Below are positions 33,684-41,023 of a DNA stretch of 41,023 nt, in pieces. Position numbers and translations under genes: made by a program. Position 1 is the stretch's first letter. The number at the start of each line of letters is the position of its first letter. Source of the DNA: Pseudomonas sp. GM74 (GTDB lineage Bacteria; Pseudomonadota; Gammaproteobacteria; Pseudomonadales; Pseudomonadaceae); the NCBI RefSeq assembly GCF_000282455.1, contig NZ_AKJG01000056.1:1-41023 (forward strand), in the 5' to 3' direction. The notes under the pieces are model-generated. The model saw nothing but the letters and a program-made list of their open reading frames with translations, did not search any database and had not been told where the DNA came from.

Positions 33684-34191
33684 TCGGGAAGGTCCATCTC
33701 GACGGCGTGAGCGATGATCAAGGATAGCGTGGGTGGCTCAATCCAAGGGGGCCGTGAACATCTCAGGTCTGTGTTTATATTTCCAGCGACGTTATGTGAA
33801 AGGTCTGAAGTTTCATCAATACGGATCTTACGTAAGCCTCGGAATTCCTCACCTTGCCCACGATCTTGATGGAGCTTTTAGTCCGCCCCGTCGCCCAAAT
33901 GGCGACCAGGTTTGGCGACCTGTTCGTCGGTTGCGACACCGTGGTGTTGGAGGACTTTTCCAAGTTGCTGGTCATTCCGTTGCGCGATGGCTGCGATTTG
34001 ATGGATGTGATCGGCCGACGCTTGCGAGCACAAGCAGCGGAATAAACAAAAACGGGTGCCTGATCAGGCGCACGCTTTGTTTGCGCTGCATGCAGCGGGT
34101 TTAGTCACTCACAACACATTCCCGGCGACGCGTCCCTCAACCCCCCTCAGGCCCAATGATAGAATCCTGTTTTGAAAAAGGAGTTTCATCT
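33684..34191. other. Low-content stretch between MATE and zinc-ribbon genes
   Basis: About 500 bases. One doubtful 63-codon ORF is annotated separately. A near-palindrome, GTGCCTGATCAGGCGCAC (34056-34073), is followed on the minus strand by GTTTTTG. Nothing else recognised. Confidence 0.4.
33854..34045 (+). CDS. Doubtful small hypothetical ORF
   Basis: 63 residues (MPTILMELLVRPVAQ to RRLRAQAAE). No Shine-Dalgarno, no recognised domain, and an overlapping minus-strand frame of similar length. The block LEDFSKLLVIPLRDGCDLMDVIGRRL looks protein-like, so it may be a remnant of a larger gene. Confidence 0.2.
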   Translation: MPTILMELLVRPVAQMATRFGDLFVGCDTVVLEDFSKLLVIPLRDGCDLMDVIGRRLRAQAAE

Positions 34192-34572
34192 GTGGAGGCT
34201 GGAAAAAAGAGTTGCCCCTATTGCGCGGAAGTCATCATGGCTGAAGCCATCTTATGCAAACACTGCCAATCTGATCTCAGGCAAAAAAAACCAATCCCAC
34301 CTGGGTGGCCACTACCGTCAGAAAAGAGAATGGGCCTGGACAGCAAGATCGTCGTCGGAATCATTATCGCCATCACCTTGTACCTGGCTTTCGGCTTTTA
34401 TGTCAGCAGCACATCGGAAGACAAGGAAGGAACGCAGGCCCGAGAGGCCGTCGAACGATGCCGCGAGGACGTAAACAGCTACTCCGGCCCGGCAGTCGGG
34501 AAAAACGTTGTCGCAGAAGTTTGTCGAAAGCTGGAGGTCGAATTCCGCAGGAGTTTGGGCCACCTGCCATAG
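34192..34572 (+). CDS. Zinc-ribbon membrane protein
   Basis: 126 residues from a GTG at 34192. AAGGAG lies eight bases upstream, which decides against the ATG at 34156 that the frame also allows. A zinc ribbon forms from Cys8, Cys11, Cys22 and Cys25 ([18 protein letters not shown]), followed by a Pro-rich linker, one membrane helix (about 53-72) and a periplasmic tail with two further Cys. The function is not known; such ribbons at membranes often mediate protein contacts. Confidence 0.7.
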   Translation: MEAGKKSCPYCAEVIMAEAILCKHCQSDLRQKKPIPPGWPLPSEKRMGLDSKIVVGIIIAITLYLAFGFYVSSTSEDKEGTQAREAVERCREDVNSYSGPAVGKNVVAEVCRKLEVEFRRSLGHLP

Positions 34573-34587
34573 GAAAAGCCGAATACG

Positions 34588-34614
34588 AAGCCCGCCATTG
34601 AGCGGGCTTTTTTT
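34588..34614 (+). terminator. Intrinsic terminator
   Basis: AAGCCCGC, loop CATTGA, GCGGGCTT and TTTTT, 16 bases after the zinc-ribbon gene. Confidence 0.9.
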
Positions 34615-34744
34615 GCCCTTGGCATCAGGCAGCAAGCGGCCCGACAACGGTCATTCCAGTTCTATTTGCGCGAAACCTTGGAATTGGCCAACACGCCCTC
34701 ATAACAGTGGCTATACACAACGCTCCCGAGAGGAAGGACAGACC

Positions 34745-35251
34745 ATGACCAGACAAACCGAATCTGCCATTCTCGCCGGCGGCTGCTTCTGGGGCATGCA
34801 GGATCTGCTGCGGCGCTATCCCGGTGTGCTGCACACGCGGGTCGGTTATACCGGCGGCGATGTGCCGAATGCCACCTATCGCAACCATGGCAACCACGCC
34901 GAAGCCATCGAGATCGTCTTCGACCCTGCCGTGATCAGCTACCGGCAGATCCTTGAGTTCTTCTTCCAGATACACGACCCCAGCACGCCCAACCGTCAGG
35001 GTAATGACCTGGGCCCCAGCTATCGTTCGGCGATCTACTACCTCAACGAACAGCAACGCGACATTGCCGAGGACACCGCTGCCGATGTCGATGCTTCACA
35101 CCTGTGGCCAGGCCGAGTAGTCACCGAAATCGAACCAGCGGGGCCTTTTTGGGAGGCGGAACCAGAACACCAGGATTACCTCGAACGTATACCGAACGGC
35201 TACACATGCCACTTCATCCGCCCGAACTGGAAGCTCCCCAAGCGCGCCTGA
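34745..35251 (+). CDS. msrA: Peptide methionine sulfoxide reductase A
   Basis: 168 residues. The catalytic motif GCFWG contains Cys14. [29 protein letters not shown] and [28 protein letters not shown] are the MsrA core. It reduces methionine-S-sulfoxide in proteins. No signal peptide, so cytoplasmic. Relatively short; pseudomonads usually also carry a longer MsrA, so this may be the second copy. GGAAGGA precedes the ATG. Confidence 0.93.
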   Translation: MTRQTESAILAGGCFWGMQDLLRRYPGVLHTRVGYTGGDVPNATYRNHGNHAEAIEIVFDPAVISYRQILEFFFQIHDPSTPNRQGNDLGPSYRSAIYYLNEQQRDIAEDTAADVDASHLWPGRVVTEIEPAGPFWEAEPEHQDYLERIPNGYTCHFIRPNWKLPKRA

Positions 35252-35286
35252 AAGTCGAGTTTGTGAGGCGCAGAGGTGGATGACAA

Positions 35287-35523
35287 TCACTCCTCTGAAA
35301 CCCCTGGGTGCCAAGCAGGACGCGGAGCTTCAACGGGCGGGGTTCCGTCGTGAAACATCGTCTTCAGTTGAGCACGCAGTTCTGGTGTGTCGGTGTGCTT
35401 GTGAACACTGACCGCATGCTGCGCGGCGGCCTCAAGCAGTTCGTTTTCAGAGTCTGCGGACAGTGCGATTGAGCAGTGGGAGTCGCTCGGAAACTCGCGG
35501 CAGTCGATGTATTTACGCGCCAT
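35287..35523 (-). CDS. DUF1059 family protein
   Basis: 78 residues. MARKYIDCREFPSDSHCSIALSADSENELLEAAAQHAVSVHKHTDTPELRAQLKTMF matches DUF1059, small cytoplasmic proteins with two conserved Cys (8 and 17) and His residues. Function unknown. GGGAG precedes the ATG at 35523; the open frame extends further upstream without support. Confidence 0.85.
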   Translation of the reverse strand: MARKYIDCREFPSDSHCSIALSADSENELLEAAAQHAVSVHKHTDTPELRAQLKTMFHDGTPPVEAPRPAWHPGVSEE

Positions 35524-35989
35524 GAATGTTTTCTCCCTACGACGAAGGCAGGCCGTGGCCTGCGTGAACGATCGCTCGACGCGTCCCCCATGCATCAAAC
35601 ACGACTACATGCCACATCGAGTGTGCCGATCGTTAAAGTATAGGCCCACCGATGTCAGGGTAGTTGTGCCAGACATGGAAAAACGGCCGCGCGGAAACAG
35701 GGAACAGATCACGACGGCTCGGTATTTACCTGAAATCGTGGTCTGTCCCTTTTTTATGCTGGGTGGTGCGTGCCGGCAAGGACAGCAAAGTCCAAGTGGC
35801 GATGTTGCCGCAACCGCTTGATGGTGATTGCGACCCTTCACGACAGGCACGTATCGGCCAGAAACGCCCACCCTGCCTCATGAAAGCAAAAAAATCCGCA
35901 CCTTTTCTCAGCCAAAAGTTGAAACTTGATTAATGGCCATATGCCATCTTACGGTAAGCTCCCCCCCTACACTCATGCAAGGAAATGCC
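35524..35989. other. Intergenic stretch without a recognised gene
   Basis: 466 bases. Short ORFs on both strands lack ribosome sites and familiar sequence. It contains one terminator-like hairpin (35700-35755) and the upstream region of the lipoprotein gene, whose ribosome site AAGGAAA is at about 35979. Confidence 0.5.
35700..35755 (+). terminator. Terminator-like hairpin
   Basis: GGGAACAGATCACGA pairs with TCGTGGTCTGTCCC (one bulge, one mismatch) over a 21-base loop, followed by six Ts. No gene ends just upstream on this strand, so it may be a relic. Confidence 0.4.
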
Positions 35990-36532
35990 GTGAAAAAGTC
36001 CTTCCTGATCGTCCCACTGCTCGCGCTGCTGCAAGGTTGTGGTGTAACCATGACGCGTTATGAGCCGAGTTACGAGAACGTCCAACAGCTCAAGCAGACT
36101 CCACCACTGCAATCAATCAGCAATGCTCAGGTGAAGGCGGACTCTGGCCAGGGCTCGCTGACTGTTCGGGCTAATCCGATCAGCTCGCCGAGTGGCAGCA
36201 TCCCTCTGCATATTCAGGAGGCCATCAACGAAGAACTGCGCCGAGCAGGCCTGCTGAATCCGCAAGCACAGCGGCACCTGGATGTATTGCTGGTCAAGAA
36301 TGAGCTGACGGCAGGAGTGGGTACCGGTACTGGCCAGCTCGCTGCCCGCTTTACATTGCTCAAGGGCAATGAGGTGGTTTACGACGCGACCAAGAACGTG
36401 AGCCGCCAGTGGGACAGCAGTTTTTTCGGAGCCATTGCGATCCCGAACGCCGCCAATGCCTACAACCCGATGGTTCGTGATTTGCTGAAGACCTTGTACA
36501 GCGACCCGCAGTTCATACAGGCCCTTAAATGA
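35990..36532 (+). CDS. Predicted lipoprotein, unknown family
   Basis: 180 residues from a GTG with AAGGAAA upstream. Signal peptide KKSFLIVPLLALLQGC with lipobox Cys17. The mature part has VRANPISSPSGSIPLHIQEAINEELRRAGL and GTGTGQLAARFTLLKGNEVVYDATKNVSRQWDSSFFG, like an envelope assembly domain of mixed strands and helices, but no family was recognised. It converges on another lipoprotein gene (36800-37435). Its terminator has been split by a transposable element. Confidence 0.75.
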   Translation: MKKSFLIVPLLALLQGCGVTMTRYEPSYENVQQLKQTPPLQSISNAQVKADSGQGSLTVRANPISSPSGSIPLHIQEAINEELRRAGLLNPQAQRHLDVLLVKNELTAGVGTGTGQLAARFTLLKGNEVVYDATKNVSRQWDSSFFGAIAIPNAANAYNPMVRDLLKTLYSDPQFIQALK

Positions 36533-36558
36533 GGGTAAAGAAAAGAGCCGCAATTGCG

Positions 36559-36775
36559 TAATGCCAGTCAGTTAAGCGCTTATGCGATCTGTAGCAGCTG
36601 CCGAGCCCGCGAGGCTGCGTTCGGCTGCGAAGCAGTCGTAAAATCAGTCATTGCGGTACGTCAGGCAGACCGCGTCAGCTGGACTCACGACTGCTTCGCA
36701 GCCGAACGCAGCCTCGCGGGCTCGGCAGCTGCTACAAAGGTGTCGCGGCTGAAATTGCTTAACTGACTGGCATTA
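36559..36775. mobile_element. MITE with IS4-like ends (217 bp)
   Basis: Perfect 19-bp terminal inverted repeats TAATGCCAGTCAGTTAAGC at 36559-36577 and 36757-36775. A 12-bp target duplication, GCCGCAATTGCG, flanks it at 36547-36558 and 36776-36787. The ends resemble those of E. coli IS4 (TAATGCC-x-TCAGTTAAG), and IS4 elements duplicate 11-13 bp. No transposase, so it is non-autonomous. Removing the element and one duplicate restores a terminator, AGAGCCGCAATTGCGGCTCT plus T-run. Confidence 0.85.
36590..36736. repeat. REPIN of a second class inside the MITE
   Basis: A perfect 50-bp inverted repeat (36590-36639 with 36687-36736; begins TGTAGCAGCTGCCGAGCCCG) separated by 47 bases. This is a known type of Pseudomonas REP sequence, different from the TGTGGGAGC class elsewhere in the window. 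Confidence 0.85.
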
Positions 36776-36798
36776 GCCGCAATTGCGGCTCTTTTTTT
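36776..36798 (+). terminator. Remaining half of a split intrinsic terminator
   Basis: GCCGCAATTGCGGC followed by T7. Before insertion the stem would have been AGAGCCGCAATTGCGGCTCT, just after the lipoprotein stop at 36532. A shorter palindrome survives. Confidence 0.65.
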
Positions 36799-36799
36799 A

Positions 36800-37435
36800 T
36801 CATATCCGTGACACGCCGGAATCGAGTGCCGAATATTTCAGGCTCTTACTCTCTACCATTTGTTTGAGCAACGCATTGACCTGGCGGCTGAAGGTATCGC
36901 TAATCGCCGCTTTCGGGGTATTACCCATCAAAGGCACAAACCAGATACCCATCCAGGTATTGATCGAGTCATGGTTACTGGTATTGCTGATTGCCAGCCC
37001 TTGTTGGTCAAGCGCCTCGAGACTCATGGTGTATTGATCAGTGACCATCGTAGGGATGATGGTCATAGTGAGCCCACTGATAAAGGACATGACAAGCTGA
37101 CCACCACCAGGCGGGTGGTTGTAAACCTTGAGGCGCAGGTTGTAATCGCCAGGCTGCTTCTGAAATTCGTCCAGCGTGACGCGACCGAAGAGCCCGGAAT
37201 CGCTCAGCACTTTTTGAAGTTCAGGCTTGAGCATGTCGCGCGCTTGTGGAATTTCAACGGCTGAAGCGCTTTTTGGCGCACCTTGGTAGAAATCGAAATC
37301 CACATACACATTCGGCTTGTTCGAATAGCTCGACATAGACGGCAGATTCACCGGAGCCACTTCATCCTTGGTGAAGCTGGCGCAACCGCTCAGCCCTAGT
37401 ACCAAGGCTAACCCCAGAATTTTTCCAATTTGCAT
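36800..37435 (-). CDS. Predicted lipoprotein, unknown family
   Basis: 211 residues from MQIGKILGLALVLGLSGCAS: signal peptide with lipobox LSGC (Cys18). AAGGAAG precedes the ATG at 37435. The mature region (YVDFDFYQGAPKSASAVEIPQARDMLKPELQKVLSDSGLFGRV, then FISGLTMTIIPTMVTDQYTMSLEAL) suggests an outer-membrane or periplasmic protein with one hydrophobic segment near residues 125-140. No family recognised. Convergent with the other lipoprotein. Confidence 0.75.
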   Translation of the reverse strand: MQIGKILGLALVLGLSGCASFTKDEVAPVNLPSMSSYSNKPNVYVDFDFYQGAPKSASAVEIPQARDMLKPELQKVLSDSGLFGRVTLDEFQKQPGDYNLRLKVYNHPPGGGQLVMSFISGLTMTIIPTMVTDQYTMSLEALDQQGLAISNTSNHDSINTWMGIWFVPLMGNTPKAAISDTFSRQVNALLKQMVESKSLKYSALDSGVSRI

Positions 37436-37926
37436 GATGGCTTCCTTAATTGATGGCATAGCGCCTCCATGGCCGGAGTGCTAGACGGATTCTAGAGAGC
37501 ACGCAATGATTGCAAAAGGCCATACATGAGAAAATTGGTTGAAAAACAGAAAAAAGGGCAGATTTACTTTCCATAGCCTGATCGGCCAGAAGCGCCCCTT
37601 CTCGATCAGTCAAATCCATGTCGCCTTAAGGCAAGCAACCCCTACCAAATACGGCCGGTGAAACAGGGCCGCTACTAACCCCACAAATGGGGTACTACAC
37701 CCACCCAACCGGGGGTTTACCACCTAACTTGAGGAACGTTCCCCACTCCGCCCCGACCTCAAATTGAAATATTCAGAAACAATTAGTTAATTAATTTGAA
37801 CTTTTTCTTCGACCCATGGTAGTGGCTCATTAGTTGCACAACCCCAAGTACCCGCAACAGCTGTCGTCCCGGACATCATGGCGACGGCGGGGCTTGCCAG
37901 ATTCGGCATGACGCGAGGGGTGAAAA
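37436..37926. other. Control region upstream of multicopper oxidase 2
   Basis: 491 bases with no convincing ORF. Palindromic elements: ACCCC-N6-GGGGT (37678-37693), AACC-GGG-GGTT (37708-37718) and GGAACGTTCC (37733-37742), followed by an A/T-rich tract (37765-37805) and a sigma-54 promoter match. The stretch AACTTGAGGA...CCCCACT..GCC has a counterpart upstream of the first oxidase (AACTTTGAGGA...CCCACT..GCC, about 27083-27109). Confidence 0.5.
37823..37838 (+). promoter_or_regulatory. Sigma-54 (-24/-12) promoter match
   Basis: TGGCTCATTAGTTGCA: GG at 37824-37825 and GC at 37836-37837, ten bases apart, with TTGC intact. It lies 90 bases before the second oxidase start, equivalent to the match before the first. 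Confidence 0.65.

Positions 37927-41023
<3,097 letters not shown>

Noticed and set aside
35605..35933. Overlapping ORFs of about 90 codons on both strands downstream of the DUF1059 gene's upstream region
   Set aside because: No ribosome sites, no recognised families, and a terminator-like hairpin interrupts the middle.

Overview
The window looks like a chromosomal segment of a fluorescent-group Pseudomonas. The evidence is high GC with strong C/G third-position bias, many copies of the short palindromic REP/REPIN family whose core is TGTGGGAGCGGGCTTGCTCG, and gene families typical of pseudomonads: GcvA-like LysR regulators, Dpp-type ABC transport, a P1-family peptidase, tandem multicopper oxidases and DUF1059. 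No rRNA, tRNA, CRISPR array or full-length insertion sequence was seen.

Region 1 (1-16.8 kb) is catabolic. On the minus strand lie a YihN/YqcE-like MFS transporter and an enolase-superfamily sugar-acid dehydratase, then an AldA-like aldehyde dehydrogenase and a LysR regulator. Divergent from these is a five-gene plus-strand group: a Tat-exported dipeptide-type binding protein, two permeases, a fused double ATPase and an outer-membrane porin. A second, related LysR gene follows. Next is a tightly coupled minus-strand operon of a formaldehyde-activating-enzyme (Fae) homologue, an aldo/keto reductase and a GabD-like dehydrogenase. It is preceded by a 32-residue Cys/His-rich small ORF and a perfect 9-bp inverted repeat. 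My inference is uptake of a small organic acid or conjugate followed by aldehyde handling; the substrate cannot be read from the sequence.

Region 2 (16.8-26.8 kb) is a series of small units. They are an operon of a Tat molybdopterin oxidoreductase and cytochrome b with an MXKDX-repeat protein downstream, an rRNA-methyltransferase-like gene, a LuxR regulator divergent from an orphan PotF-like binding protein with a DmpA-type aminopeptidase, a quinone reductase divergent from a TetR regulator, a candidate small RNA, a second TetR gene facing a DUF4442 hotdog gene across three tandem operators, and a GNAT acetyltransferase.

Region 3 (26.8-41 kb) is bracketed by two very similar large multicopper oxidases; the second runs off the window. 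Each has a good -24/-12 (sigma-54) promoter match upstream. Between them are YceI, a phosphoribosyltransferase, a MATE exporter, a zinc-ribbon membrane protein, MsrA, DUF1059 and two convergent lipoproteins. The lipoproteins are separated by a 217-bp MITE with IS4-like ends. It has a 12-bp target duplication, splits an intrinsic terminator and carries a 50-bp inverted repeat of another REP class.

Most starts were checked against upstream Shine-Dalgarno sequence, and several differ from the longest open frame.
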